Shown: positions 1 to 8,617, counted from the first letter of the stretch. The stretch: DNA of 64,000 nucleotides from Pseudomonas sp. GOM6 (GCF_029537485.1 NZ_JARPUS010000005.1:1-64000), one strand, 5' to 3'. The notes: generated from the letters alone by a model not told the origin. Program-made: numbers and translations.

Positions 1-88
1 CGCAGCACCTACTGGCCGTCCGGCCGCAACCCACGGGGGTGTTTATCCCCTTGGGGAAAGCACCCTCTTATCGACCGAGGAGTGCTTT

Positions 89-583
89 ATGAATCCTTTC
101 CAAAGCCGCTTGGATTCTGTTCTCGCAGAAGGCTATTCCATTCACCGCTTTTCAGACCTGGCATTGCCGTTTCAGAAGGCAATCGTTTGGTTTATGGCCG
201 TTGATGGTGATGCTTGGGACCGAGTTGAGCTTCCATCAACTGGAGATGCTGAAGCGTTTAAGTCAGCGCTCTGGGAGCTACTTCCACAGTTCGTTGAGCA
301 TTACGGCGGTATTCAGCATGGTGGCCCGATGGGAGCTGCTGTTTGGAAAAGCCTTTATGCAGTAGTGACCCAGCGCGACGCCTCGGTCTGGATCGACAAT
401 CGGGAGCGGGGCTTCAGCCACTACACGATCGAGCGTGAGGCCGGATGCTTTGCACGGGGATTCGATGGCCTGGCCCTCGGAGCCACCATCTACTCGCAGA
501 TTCGGAAGTCTGGCGCATATCGCATCGCTGAGATCGAAAAGAGCTGCCCAGTTACCCTGCCTTCACAAGAAGTTGCTTCTTGA
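89..583 (+). CDS. Hypothetical protein, 164 aa
   Basis: I do not recognise a family. The start ATG has a GAGGAG ribosome-binding site about 8 nt upstream, which supports this start. The 164-residue product is mildly acidic, has no signal peptide or membrane segment, and is rich in Trp, Phe and Tyr, as expected for a small globular cytoplasmic protein. It converges on the exonuclease-like gene that ends at 607. Its last four codons (E-V-A-S) are written by a copy of the dispersed palindrome at 568-580. A small CCCC-TT-GGGG hairpin lies just upstream at about 48-58. Confidence 0.7.
   Translation: MNPFQSRLDSVLAEGYSIHRFSDLALPFQKAIVWFMAVDGDAWDRVELPSTGDAEAFKSALWELLPQFVEHYGGIQHGGPMGAAVWKSLYAVVTQRDASVWIDNRERGFSHYTIEREAGCFARGFDGLALGATIYSQIRKSGAYRIAEIEKSCPVTLPSQEVAS
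568..580. repeat. Dispersed palindrome copy 1 (AGAAGTTGCTTCT)
   Basis: One mismatch to the window-wide consensus AGAAGTTACTTCT. It lies at the 3' end of the 89-583 gene. The arms AAGAAG/CTTCTT around TTG are perfectly inverted. Confidence 0.7.
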
Positions 584-606
584 GGCCGTGAAAGGCCATT
601 CCACGG

Positions 607-1713
607 TTACTCAAGCCTGACGTTGAGGGTCTTGAGCGCCAATCTGATCTGGATGAACTCCACATCATGTCCGGTTTTTTGCTGGATGGCCTCGCGGATG
701 GGCTTCAGCTTCACCTCCTTCATGCCCTTGAGAACATTTGGAAGGTGGAGCTCAAGCAACGCCTGCTGCTCTGGGATGGCGAAGGGCTTGGCGTTGATTT
801 TTCCCTGGGTCAGGAGCGTGCCTATCTCGATCGAGGTTTTAGCTTCGTTCCAGTTCATGGCTGCTGCTATTTCCTGCAGGTGAACTGGGCGCACCAGGCC
901 GTGGCGTTCGACGACTTTGCTGATCGCTTGCTTCAATGTCGCAATCAGGGTCTCGTTCTTTGCCGGCTGATGGCTACTTGGAGGCGAAACGGATCCCGGG
1001 GAAGTTCTCTTGTTCCCGGTTCGTGGCCAGGTCCCCTTCCTTGGTGATTTCCCGGCCTGGCTGTCTGGGGTAATAGGCGGCACCGGGTCGGGCGCTTTTA
1101 TCACCTGGTCGGGGGTGAGATAACTGCTAAGGCTGCACTGGAGCTCTGACAGGACTGCCTCGCTGCCATGGCGCCAAAGCATCGCCTCCAGCACCCTTGC
1201 GGCAACTAAGGCATCGCTGGCTTTAGACTCTACCCCATAGTGTTTCGCGGCATCAGACAGTCCGCCCTTGGCCTTGACCTGCTTCTGCCAAACATCCCTC
1301 AAGTCGATCTGATTGCGGGCCGCAATGATCGGCAGTCCGTAACGCACCATTTGTCCGTAGATAACTGGGACATCATAGAGGGCTGTGCCAAAGCCGATGA
1401 CGAGGCTCGTTGCGAATGCCTTTGAAACGGTGTCATAGATCGATTGGAAGTTCAGCGAAGCTCCGGCCTCTGATGCGCGAGTTTCGGTGGCATTCACTCC
1501 GGGTGCTAGCTTGAGGTTCACCTGGCTGGCGTTGCCGCCATGGCCGATTGTCACCGCGGTGAACTCGATGATTCCGATGTCGGTACCTCGGCCGCCCCCA
1601 ACTGTATTCAGCGACAAGGCGACTACTGGCATGCGGATCTGCTGCCCAAGCTTGGCCAGCAAGGGGAAGAACTCCTGCAGGCTGACGCCATTGAGATACG
1701 GGCTCGGTTTCAT
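607..1713 (-). CDS. DnaQ-like exonuclease-fold protein with degenerate active site
   Basis: The product is 368 aa. The first ~190 residues resemble the DEDDh 3'-5' exonuclease fold: an Exo I-like strand (VVALSLNTVGG), an Exo II-like segment (VIGFGTALYDVPVI) and an Exo III-like helix (KASDALVAARVLEAM). The usual D-x-E of Exo I reads S34-x-N36, and the usual Exo III His is Lys, so metal-dependent catalysis is doubtful. A Pro/Ser/Lys-rich linker follows, then a C-terminal ~110 residues that look like winged-helix DNA-binding repeats. I chose the ATG at 1713 because it has GGAG 8 nt upstream; a TTG seven codons earlier is possible. It may be a non-catalytic DNA- or RNA-binding relative. Confidence 0.55.
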   Translation of the reverse strand: MKPSPYLNGVSLQEFFPLLAKLGQQIRMPVVALSLNTVGGGRGTDIGIIEFTAVTIGHGGNASQVNLKLAPGVNATETRASEAGASLNFQSIYDTVSKAFATSLVIGFGTALYDVPVIYGQMVRYGLPIIAARNQIDLRDVWQKQVKAKGGLSDAAKHYGVESKASDALVAARVLEAMLWRHGSEAVLSELQCSLSSYLTPDQVIKAPDPVPPITPDSQAGKSPRKGTWPRTGNKRTSPGSVSPPSSHQPAKNETLIATLKQAISKVVERHGLVRPVHLQEIAAAMNWNEAKTSIEIGTLLTQGKINAKPFAIPEQQALLELHLPNVLKGMKEVKLKPIREAIQQKTGHDVEFIQIRLALKTLNVRLE

Positions 1714-1785
1714 GAGTGTGGCTCCGGTGAGCAATTCAATAGTGCCATTCTGGACTTAAGCCAGTCGGAAAAAGGTCTGATCCCG

Positions 1786-1805
1786 CCCCCAAATAGGGGC
1801 TGAAT
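1786..1805 (+). promoter_or_regulatory. C4/G4 upstream element for the methyltransferase gene
   Basis: CCCC-AAATA-GGGG followed by CTGAAT, 77 bp upstream of the ATG at 1877. It belongs to the window-wide family of elements found at similar distances before start codons. Confidence 0.5.
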
Positions 1806-1876
1806 CGCACGCGGGTCAAGAGACTTGCATTTCTCAATAACGCTGGAGGATGGAGCCACTACCAAAAGGGGGCTTC

Positions 1877-3514
1877 ATGACTGCACTTCTTCCAATTAGC
1901 CAGTCCATATCTGAGGATCTTGCCGAGGCAACCTTGGCCCTAGAAGGATCCTACAAGCCGGTTGAAAGCGGGGTTGTTTATGAGCTCTTGGATCGGTACA
2001 AACAGGAGCGTCTAAACATCGTTTCCGTGGCCGAGGCAATCAATGGTCAGGGAGGGTTAAGTGGTGCCCTGTACTACTTCAACCAGGCTGCGCGTGCCCG
2101 TGAAAGTGATTGCTATTCGGTGCCATCGTCCCACTTTGATGCGGAAGCTGGCGTCAAAGCCCTTGATGCTGAGTACTGGGAAAAGGCACTGGCTGCTACT
2201 GATGTTCTGGAGTCAATGCCTCAAGCCAGGCGGTCTGAGTGGCAAGAGATTATTCGAACCCACAAAACACCTGACTTCACCAGGGATACCGTCGTTTCCA
2301 CGATCATCGACCTGCTCAGCAGTCGACTGCGATATTTCTCGGAGCGTGTTGATGGAGTCTTCCGGCAGCTCTCCAAGACCCATATCAGCCAGCGCCCTGA
2401 GGGATTCACAGCTCGTTTGATTATGACTGGTGTCCTTGATAAGTACGGTTCGGTGGATAGCGAGAAGGCTGGGTACATCGAAGATCTTCGGAAGGTGATA
2501 GCTCGAATCCAGGGGGATAAAGAACCTGTGGATTGCTATACATCGCAAATGCTCTCCGTTCTGCGTCATCGATTCGGTGAGTGGGTGGAGGTTGATGGTG
2601 GTGGGTGGCGTATCAAGCTGTTCAAAAACTCCAACTGCCATATCGAAATCGGTCAGGACCTGGCTTGGCGCCTGAACGCTGTCCTGGCCAACCTCTACCC
2701 TGCAGCCATACCCAGTCAGTTGCGATCCAAGCCGAAGGCGCGGAAGAGAGCTGAGACCCCTCTGGAGCGCAAGCCTCTGCCATTTGCGGCTGTGGGGCGG
2801 ATTGCTGAAATGGGGAGAAGGAACTTCCTTGGATTTCACAGTTGGGAGCAGCGCCGCTTCACCGATTGCGAGTTTGTCCGCTATTTCAAGGGCGGCTACT
2901 CCGAGCAGTGCGCGGAAATCCTGCAGCTGATTGGCGGGGTGAAGTGCAGCGAGAATGCCTTTCACTGGTTTGAGTTCGACTACGATCCGGCTGAGGTGAT
3001 TGATCACCTGCTGCTGACTCGGACTATTCCAGACCACATCTCGCACCAGTTCTTCCCCACCAAGGACGAGCTTGGCGCGGCGGCGGCGGCTGAGGCCGAT
3101 ATTCAGCCAGGTGAAACAGTGCTGGAGCCTGAGGCCGGTCTGGGAGGCCTCGCCGAGCACTTGCCGAAAGACCAGACAACCTGCGTCGAGGTGTCCGGGC
3201 TTTTCACGAAGGTACTCGCGGCGAAGGGCTTCACTGCCATCAATGCGGACTTCATCGAGTGGGCCAAGAGCGCCCCCATGTTCGACAAGGTGGTTTCTAA
3301 TCCTCCCTTCTCGAAGGGGCGGGCGCTCCTTCATGTCACAACCAGTGCCTCATTGGTGAAGCCAGGCGGGCGTTTGGTGGCAATTCTGCCTGGCTCGATG
3401 CGAGGAAAGGATCTTTTGGGGGCAGGATGGGAGACGAAGTGGTCAGACAATTTCCATGACCAGTTCGATGGTACCGGTGTTGTTGTAGCGATCATGACAG
3501 CCACCCGCATATAG
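1877..3514 (+). CDS. DUF4942-type protein with N6-adenine-like methyltransferase domain
   Basis: The product is 545 aa. The N-terminal ~320 residues resemble the DUF4942 proteins of plasmids and phages. The C-terminal third is a class I SAM-dependent methyltransferase, with motif I (VLEPEAGLGGLAE) near residue 420 and the catalytic motif IV N-P-P-F near residue 475, typical of amino-methyltransferases acting on adenine. It probably modifies DNA, but the target is unknown and no partner restriction enzyme is adjacent. The ATG at 1877 has AAGGGGG at suitable spacing. An in-frame ATG at 1850 abuts a GGAGG with no spacer and is less likely. A C4/G4 element lies upstream. Confidence 0.7.
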   Translation: MTALLPISQSISEDLAEATLALEGSYKPVESGVVYELLDRYKQERLNIVSVAEAINGQGGLSGALYYFNQAARARESDCYSVPSSHFDAEAGVKALDAEYWEKALAATDVLESMPQARRSEWQEIIRTHKTPDFTRDTVVSTIIDLLSSRLRYFSERVDGVFRQLSKTHISQRPEGFTARLIMTGVLDKYGSVDSEKAGYIEDLRKVIARIQGDKEPVDCYTSQMLSVLRHRFGEWVEVDGGGWRIKLFKNSNCHIEIGQDLAWRLNAVLANLYPAAIPSQLRSKPKARKRAETPLERKPLPFAAVGRIAEMGRRNFLGFHSWEQRRFTDCEFVRYFKGGYSEQCAEILQLIGGVKCSENAFHWFEFDYDPAEVIDHLLLTRTIPDHISHQFFPTKDELGAAAAAEADIQPGETVLEPEAGLGGLAEHLPKDQTTCVEVSGLFTKVLAAKGFTAINADFIEWAKSAPMFDKVVSNPPFSKGRALLHVTTSASLVKPGGRLVAILPGSMRGKDLLGAGWETKWSDNFHDQFDGTGVVVAIMTATRI

Positions 3515-3558
3515 CGGGTGTGGGCGGTGCATCAGATAGGGTCGGGGCTAGGCGACTC

Positions 3559-4314
3559 CTATGGAGCCGCGTAGGCCTCCTCGGCAAGCACCGCGGCAAC
3601 AGCTCGGGACCGCCTTGAGAAGAATAGGTCTTGGGCGAGGTCTTTCTGCACCCGCTGGATCTTCTTGGTCCGAGAGCGCAACCAGTTTGCATCGGCAGTC
3701 AGGGTGGCTGCTGGATTTGCTGCCCGAAGTGCCCGGACCTTTTCTTCCACTTCTGGGGTCAGTACGACCCGTCCAAGGATGTGGAAGTCGTGATGAACCA
3801 GGAGGGCGCACTGATCTGGCGGCAGTGCGGCCTCGTTACTCGGGATGCCAGCGCAGAATCGATCTGTGCCAAGCAGTGATATCGCCTCCTGCAGGAGTTC
3901 GTGTGCCAGCAGAGCGCCCCGCTGTAGGGGCATCAAAACGCGTACGCCACTGTCGATCCAGGACCGTATGAGGTCGCGATGCATCTGCCACAGCGCCACC
4001 GTTGCATCCTGGTCGCCAACAACGTCAGGTGCCACGATGGTTACGTTCGGAGAGCCCTCAGTGGACTCTATGACGTAGTTGTATTTGCGAAACACGGTGG
4101 CCCAGTCCATCGGCTCCCCTTTGCGGAACGCAGTAAATGCGCCTGAGTCGATGAAGAGCTTGCCGCCTTCTCTGATGAAGCGCGGAATGGCGCCGAAGAG
4201 ATGCTGCGTGGTCAACAGTCCGGCAACAACGCCTGCAGCAGCTCCCGTCATAACGCATGCGCGGAAGTCAGACTGAGAGGACATGCCGGAGTGATACGCT
4301 ACGTTCCAGGTCAT
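3559..4314 (-). CDS. TGT/DpdA-like TIM-barrel protein (putative)
   Basis: The product is 251 aa. The segment F-I-D-S-G-A-F-T-A-F followed by APDVVGDQDAT, a VLMPLQRG strand and a GIPSN loop resembles the TGT superfamily. That superfamily includes queuine tRNA-ribosyltransferases and the DpdA proteins that insert 7-deazaguanines into DNA. The Asp in APDVVGD would be the candidate nucleophile. The usual TGT zinc-binding Cys cluster is not evident. No 7-deazaguanine biosynthesis genes are in the window, so the substrate is open. It converges with the methyltransferase gene (44-bp gap), so both could be DNA-modification functions. The start at 4314 is the first ATG; no strong ribosome-binding site is visible. 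Confidence 0.42.
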   Translation of the reverse strand: MTWNVAYHSGMSSQSDFRACVMTGAAAGVVAGLLTTQHLFGAIPRFIREGGKLFIDSGAFTAFRKGEPMDWATVFRKYNYVIESTEGSPNVTIVAPDVVGDQDATVALWQMHRDLIRSWIDSGVRVLMPLQRGALLAHELLQEAISLLGTDRFCAGIPSNEAALPPDQCALLVHHDFHILGRVVLTPEVEEKVRALRAANPAATLTADANWLRSRTKKIQRVQKDLAQDLFFSRRSRAVAAVLAEEAYAAP

Positions 4315-4386
4315 TGATATGGATTCCAAGGGGTTTCAAGACATCTTGCCTGCGCCCCCTGGAATGCAACTCACGAACTTATCTGT

Positions 4387-4406
4387 CCCCTCTAAGGGGC
4401 CTAACT
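4387..4406 (+). promoter_or_regulatory. C4/G4 upstream element for the S49 peptidase gene
   Basis: CCCC-TCTAA-GGGG-CCTAACT, 70 bp before the GTG start at 4470. A -10-like CATGCT begins 34 nt after the GGGG (4433). Confidence 0.6.
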
Positions 4407-4469
4407 GCCGGCTTTATCGCTTTCCAGCACGGCATGCTTACAGCATCAAAACCCTGAGCAGGTGCTGTT

Positions 4470-5420
4470 GTGAGCAACGAATTGCAGATTCTTCGAGAAG
4501 TGGCGATGGCCTCGGTTACCGAGCAGCGCCGTGCTCGACGCTGGAAGCTGGTTTACCGTTTCTGTGCCCTAGGCCTGGTGGGCAGCATATTTGCCTTCTC
4601 CCAGTTCAGTTCGGGCTCGGTAGATGCGACGGGCAAGCCGCATACGGCTGTGATCAACGTTCGAGGTGAAATCACCGACAACTCGATGACCAGCGCCGGG
4701 ATGATCAATCAGGCCCTGCGAAACGCCTTCGAAGCAGAGAACGCGAAAGGGATCATCCTGTACATCAATAGCCCTGGTGGCAGCCCCGTACAGGCTGGCC
4801 AGGTGGCTGACGAGATTCATCGCCTGCGGGCCAAGTACCCGGCCAAGAAGCTGCACGCTGTGATCGGGGACCTGGGCGCATCGGGCGGCTACTACATGGC
4901 CGCGGCGGCAGATGACATCTACGCGGACAAGGCAAGCCTGGTCGGCTCGATTGGAGTTACTGCTGCCTCGTTCGGCTATGTCGACCTCATGAAGACGGTA
5001 GGCGTTGAGCGCCGCGCCTACACCTCCGGTGAGCACAAGGCATTCCTTGACCCATTCCAGCCTGAGAACCCTGAGGAGATCGAGTTCTGGAGCGGTGTGC
5101 TGGGGAAAACCCACCAGCAGTTCATCGGTGAGGTCATCAAGGGCCGCGGCGACCGGCTGAAGCTCGATGGCCATGATGATGTTTTTTCTGGTCTGATCTG
5201 GACGGGAGAGCAGGCCAAAGAGCTTGGGCTCATCGATGAGCTGGGGAGTGTTGAGACCGTCGCCCGTGATGTTGTGAAGGCGGAAGACCTGGTGGACTAC
5301 ACCGTAGAAGAAAACCGCTTCGACGTTTTTGCTCGCAAGCTGGGCGCGAGCGTAATTGCTGAAGCCGTCACTGCAGTCACTCAGCGTGTGAGCTCGTTCC
5401 AGAGCCTCGTCCTCCGCTGA
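4470..5420 (+). CDS. S49 family signal-peptide-peptidase-like protease (SppA/SohB type)
   Basis: The 316-aa protein has one N-terminal membrane segment (residues ~28-46) followed by a periplasmic peptidase S49 domain. Visible marks are SPGGSP in the first half, the nucleophile Ser in GASGGYYMA, and the candidate general-base Lys in TSGEHKAF, matching the Ser/Lys dyad of single-domain SppA proteins. These enzymes degrade cleaved signal peptides or misfolded membrane proteins. On a conjugative plasmid this one could serve envelope quality control. The GTG start has no strong ribosome-binding site; the ATG at 4506 with GAGAAG upstream is an alternative. A rho-independent terminator follows directly. 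Confidence 0.82.
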   Translation: MSNELQILREVAMASVTEQRRARRWKLVYRFCALGLVGSIFAFSQFSSGSVDATGKPHTAVINVRGEITDNSMTSAGMINQALRNAFEAENAKGIILYINSPGGSPVQAGQVADEIHRLRAKYPAKKLHAVIGDLGASGGYYMAAAADDIYADKASLVGSIGVTAASFGYVDLMKTVGVERRAYTSGEHKAFLDPFQPENPEEIEFWSGVLGKTHQQFIGEVIKGRGDRLKLDGHDDVFSGLIWTGEQAKELGLIDELGSVETVARDVVKAEDLVDYTVEENRFDVFARKLGASVIAEAVTAVTQRVSSFQSLVLR

Positions 5421-5439
5421 ATCGGTTCTCCAGTTCAAT

Positions 5440-5460
5440 GGGCCGCTTTGCGGCCCTTTG
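5440..5460 (+). terminator. Rho-independent terminator after the S49 peptidase gene
   Basis: A 7-bp perfect stem GGGCCGC/GCGGCCC with a TTT loop is followed by TTTGTCTT, 20 bp after the stop codon. Confidence 0.8.
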
Positions 5461-5545
5461 TCTTACTGGAGATAGCCGACCGGCGCACCGGTTGCACTTT
5501 TGCCCGCCGGGGTACCCTCGGCCCATCATTCTGATTGAGGTTGTG

Positions 5546-6028
5546 ATGCGGACGCTGGTAGACCTTCCGAAATACCTTGAGCCTCTGTCGCTCGCTTTAG
5601 GCGAAGAGGCTGTGTTCATTGACCAAATCGAGCTCGAAGGGCTTGTGATTGAGCTTGCTGGTGCTGTCTCAGACCGGCTAATTGAATTCAGTGAGGCAGG
5701 CTTCCTGGCTCATCCGCTCCTGGTCGTAGCCATTTACCCACGGTTTACCCTTGGCGTTGCCCAGATGGTGGGGATTGCGGGAGATGGCATGTCATGCCCG
5801 GCAGCGTGGAAAGCCCAGGGATTCCATCTCACTGCCTTGGCGCTTGAGAAGCTTCTGCAGGCCGCCTCCCAGGGGGTCGTTGAGTGGTCTGAGGCGGTTT
5901 TCGACCAGTCCGGAGGGTGCCCCATTGAGGCTATAGAGGCACTTACCGCTTCCAGCGGCACGGCCGACCAGATGATGACGCGGTTGAGGTTCAAGAGTTC
6001 CGGCCTGCGCTCTGTTGCCGCAGAGTAG
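5546..6028 (+). CDS. Hypothetical protein, 160 aa
   Basis: No family recognised. The reading frame is open from 5438, but that part overlaps the preceding terminator, so I place the start at the ATG at 5546, which has TGAGG upstream. The product is acidic with several hydrophobic stretches (e.g. FLAHPLLVVAIYPRFTLGVAQ) that are too short or too polar to be clear membrane spans. It converges on the 6035-6421 gene with a 6-bp gap. Confidence 0.6.
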   Translation: MRTLVDLPKYLEPLSLALGEEAVFIDQIELEGLVIELAGAVSDRLIEFSEAGFLAHPLLVVAIYPRFTLGVAQMVGIAGDGMSCPAAWKAQGFHLTALALEKLLQAASQGVVEWSEAVFDQSGGCPIEAIEALTASSGTADQMMTRLRFKSSGLRSVAAE

Positions 6029-6034
6029 GCTCGG

Positions 6035-6421
6035 TCACTCCTTGGGCCTGATTGAGCCCAGGGCGCTGTTGAATGTGATCTCTAGGGCGAGCAAGGCTCC
6101 ACAAAAGGGGCAGTCCAGGTCAGCCCGCGCAGTTGTGCTTTGAGCGGGGGCGGGGACCTCCAGCACGCTCTTACAACATGGCGCTGTGAAGGCCAGCAGG
6201 TTGCGCCCCTCTTGCTTGAACTCAGCAACCTTCTGGAGGTAAGTCGATAGGGTGTCTTGTGCGTAGTTGCGGCTACAGCGGCAGTTCTTTTCGTAATACG
6301 CCGTCGCCTGCAAGTCCGTCCAGTCCGCCGGCGCTAACTGCAGTGTCTTCGCCTGGTGAATGCAGAGACAGCCTGATTCGAAGTACTTTCTCCGAAGGGC
6401 AAATGACTGGTCGTTGTCCAT
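6035..6421 (-). CDS. Hypothetical protein with Cys-rich zinc-ribbon-like motifs
   Basis: The product is 128 aa. Cysteines occur as C-L-C-I-H, C-R-C-S, P-C-C-K and a C-terminal C-P-F-C-G knuckle, which suggests one or two metal-binding ribbons. No known family is recognised. I prefer the ATG at 6421, preceded by GGGTGAG, over an ATG at 6532 whose extra 37 residues look non-coding and which lacks a ribosome-binding site. The 260-bp gap upstream holds the divergent regulatory region shared with the ATPase gene at 6793. Confidence 0.55.
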   Translation of the reverse strand: MDNDQSFALRRKYFESGCLCIHQAKTLQLAPADWTDLQATAYYEKNCRCSRNYAQDTLSTYLQKVAEFKQEGRNLLAFTAPCCKSVLEVPAPAQSTTARADLDCPFCGALLALEITFNSALGSIRPKE

Positions 6422-6707
6422 CTCACCCGCCACTTGCCTGGAAGATGCTCTGCTTGCACCCCAGTAGCAGTTGAACGGCAAACTGGCTAGCGGTTGATAT
6501 GGCGCAAATCCCGAGTCCGTAAAGGACCGCATAAGTGATATCGATTTTCACTGGGATCAGCTCGGCTGGCGCCAGTTTCACAACGCCAAAAGCTGCTTGG
6601 CCAGGCCCCCTGACTCAACGTGTTCCATATCCGATCTGCTCCTAATCACTGCACTCAAGCTCGCAGTATAACGGCCGGCCGGGCCTCTGTACCGGTCTCT
6701 ATTCGGT

Positions 6708-6727
6708 CCCTCTAAGGGGGCCGAATC
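6708..6727 (+). promoter_or_regulatory. C4/G4 upstream element for the HerA-like ATPase gene
   Basis: CCC-TCTAA-GGGGG-CCGAATC, 72 bp before the ATG at 6793. A -10-like TAGTCT starts 34 nt after the G run (6754). Confidence 0.6.
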
Positions 6728-6792
6728 AACCCCAACGCCCTAGTTGACCTGAGTAGTCTGGCCAAATTGAGATTGGCCGGAAATCCTCTGAG

Positions 6793-8277
6793 ATGCAGAT
6801 CCGCTTCGGAAATGAAATTAGCGCCCACAAGCGGGGCGAGAAGGCCCCAGTCATTTGGGACAGCGAGCAGTTGGTGAATGGTCATACCCTGATTATCGGT
6901 ATGTCTGGCTCCGGAAAGACCTTCACGCTCCGCAAGATGATCTACCACATGCTGCAGTCCGCCGGGGCCGATGTTCCCCGGATCCACATTTTTGATGTGC
7001 ACGGCGATATCCGTGTCGATGGCGCTTCATCGGTCCGCTTCTCTGAGCAAACCGACTATGGCCTCAATCCTCTGGCGGTAAACCCAGACCCCCACTTCGG
7101 TGGTGTGCGTAAGCGCATTCAGTCGTTCATGGCGACCATGAACAAGTCCATGAAAACCATGGGCGTAAAACAAGAAGCGGTGCTTCGCAATCTGCTGCTC
7201 GACCTGTACACGGCCAATGGCTTCAAGGTCGACGATCCATCTACCTGGACCGTCTACTCGAACACTGCAGTGCCGCTGACCGATGGTGATCCCAATAAGC
7301 AGTTCATCGACGTACCTATCCATGAAAAGGAAGAGGCCAAGGCATTAGGGGCGCGGTGGGGTGGGCCCCACCTGAAGTCATGGTGGGTGCCGGTATCCGC
7401 TTACGAGGGCCCTATAACCAGGTGGCCACCAAAGCTGGTCGGCAGGACGCACCCCACTATCAGCGACGCACTGCGGGTCGCGCAGAACCTGCTGCAGATG
7501 AGCTTTCTTGGTACGGGCGCTGAGGCTGTCTCCTATCTTGAAGTGGCCAATCGTGCCGCGGCGACCTACCGCAGGAAAATCATCTCGTCCTTGAAAAAGG
7601 GCGAGACCCAGCTTGAGGACGATGAGCTCACCGAGGAGTTGAAGAAGGCCAAGCAGAAGGCCATTGATGCCTATAGCAACTACGCAAATGCGATTGCCAC
7701 AGGTGCTGAGCTAAATCAGCTGATGAAGTATGACAGCACAGACGTTCTTAAGTCTGTAGTGGATCGTCTTTCAAACCTCAACGCATCTGGAATCTTCAAG
7801 TCGACTCCTCCACCTTTCGATAGCTCTGCCCCGATCTGGCACTACAACATCCACGCCTTGTCGATGATCGAGCGCAAGCTCTTTGTATTGTTCAAGCTGG
7901 AGGAGCTATTCAATGCCGCTGTTCAGCGTGGTGAGCAGAGTCATATCCGCGATGTGATCATCCTCGATGAGGCCCACATCTACGCGGACGATGATGATGA
8001 CAACATCATCAACACGATCGCAAAAGAGGCCAGGAAGTTCGGACTATGCCTAATTTCTGCAAGCCAAAGCCCGACCCATTTTTCTCCGGATTTCATTGCG
8101 TCTGTCGCGACGAAGATCATCCTGGGTGTCGACGAGATGTTCTGGAAGGGCGCCGCGACCAAGATGCGTCTGAAAGAAGAGGCCCTGGCTTGGATTACCC
8201 ATCACGTGACCATGCTGGTTCAGATGAAGCGAAAGGGTGAGACCAAGAACGAATGGATCTGGACGGTGATCGGCTGA
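6793..8277 (+). CDS. HerA/DUF87-type ATPase with an inserted DUF5710-like domain
   Basis: The product is 494 aa. Walker A G-M-S-G-S-G-K-T is at residues 36-43, Walker B VIILDEAH near 389-396, and a C-terminal SASQSP sensor segment follows; this is the layout of HerA/FtsK-like DNA pumps. Between the core elements, residues ~170-213 read VPIHEKEEAKALGARW...SWWVP, which matches the small DUF5710 module (VP-x-EK-x-EAK-x-LGARWD...K-W-x-VP). That module is usually found alone or fused to primases and other plasmid proteins. A Lys/Glu-rich helical stretch follows at ~270-300. No membrane segment is seen, so this is not a TraD-type coupling protein. It may translocate DNA with a nuclease partner that I cannot identify. 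Confidence 0.72.
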   Translation: MQIRFGNEISAHKRGEKAPVIWDSEQLVNGHTLIIGMSGSGKTFTLRKMIYHMLQSAGADVPRIHIFDVHGDIRVDGASSVRFSEQTDYGLNPLAVNPDPHFGGVRKRIQSFMATMNKSMKTMGVKQEAVLRNLLLDLYTANGFKVDDPSTWTVYSNTAVPLTDGDPNKQFIDVPIHEKEEAKALGARWGGPHLKSWWVPVSAYEGPITRWPPKLVGRTHPTISDALRVAQNLLQMSFLGTGAEAVSYLEVANRAAATYRRKIISSLKKGETQLEDDELTEELKKAKQKAIDAYSNYANAIATGAELNQLMKYDSTDVLKSVVDRLSNLNASGIFKSTPPPFDSSAPIWHYNIHALSMIERKLFVLFKLEELFNAAVQRGEQSHIRDVIILDEAHIYADDDDDNIINTIAKEARKFGLCLISASQSPTHFSPDFIASVATKIILGVDEMFWKGAATKMRLKEEALAWITHHVTMLVQMKRKGETKNEWIWTVIG

Positions 8278-8313
8278 CTGTCCTGTTTGAACTGCTAACA
8301 GAAGAGGTGAGGT

Positions 8314-8580
8314 ATGCGGGCTGTAGTTTTGTTGATCGCGTCGCTTTTTGCTGTGACTGCTATCGCCGCTGAAGATGGCCGAGAGAATGATCGTATGAGT
8401 GATGCTTCGCTCTATTCGTCCCTCAACATCATGGCGGTCCCTGTCGGAGAACAGGGCATGATCCTCAAGGACGGCCAGGAATGCCTATGGGTCGTTCGAA
8501 ATCAGGGCGAGATGCTAACCCTGGTTGCGTTGACCGGCGACGAAACTGGAGAGCAGCTTTGCGCAAAGAAGCCTGAGTAG
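8314..8580 (+). CDS. Small exported hypothetical protein, 88 aa
   Basis: The ATG has GAGGTGAGG directly upstream. Residues 1-19 form a signal peptide ending A-I-A-A, leaving a ~69-residue acidic mature protein. It has two Cys (E-C-L-W and L-C-A-K), which could form one disulphide in the periplasm. No family recognised. It lies 36 bp after the ATPase gene and may be co-transcribed with it. Confidence 0.65.
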   Translation: MRAVVLLIASLFAVTAIAAEDGRENDRMSDASLYSSLNIMAVPVGEQGMILKDGQECLWVVRNQGEMLTLVALTGDETGEQLCAKKPE

Positions 8581-8617
8581 GCGTGGCGCCAGAACCCATA
8601 GCTGAGTTCTGGTGCCC

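Noticed and set aside
2213..3334. 373-codon minus-strand frame opposite the methyltransferase gene
   Set aside because: The sense strand carries clear methyltransferase motifs; long antisense frames are common in GC-rich DNA.
4569..5438. 289-codon minus-strand frame opposite the S49 peptidase gene
   Set aside because: It overlaps a clear peptidase on the other strand and has no recognisable motif.
5846..5860. AGAAGCTTCT as a copy of the dispersed palindrome
   Set aside because: The arms abut with no 3-nt centre, so spacing differs; likewise GAAGATCTTC near 2479 and CGAAGAACTTCG near 46142.
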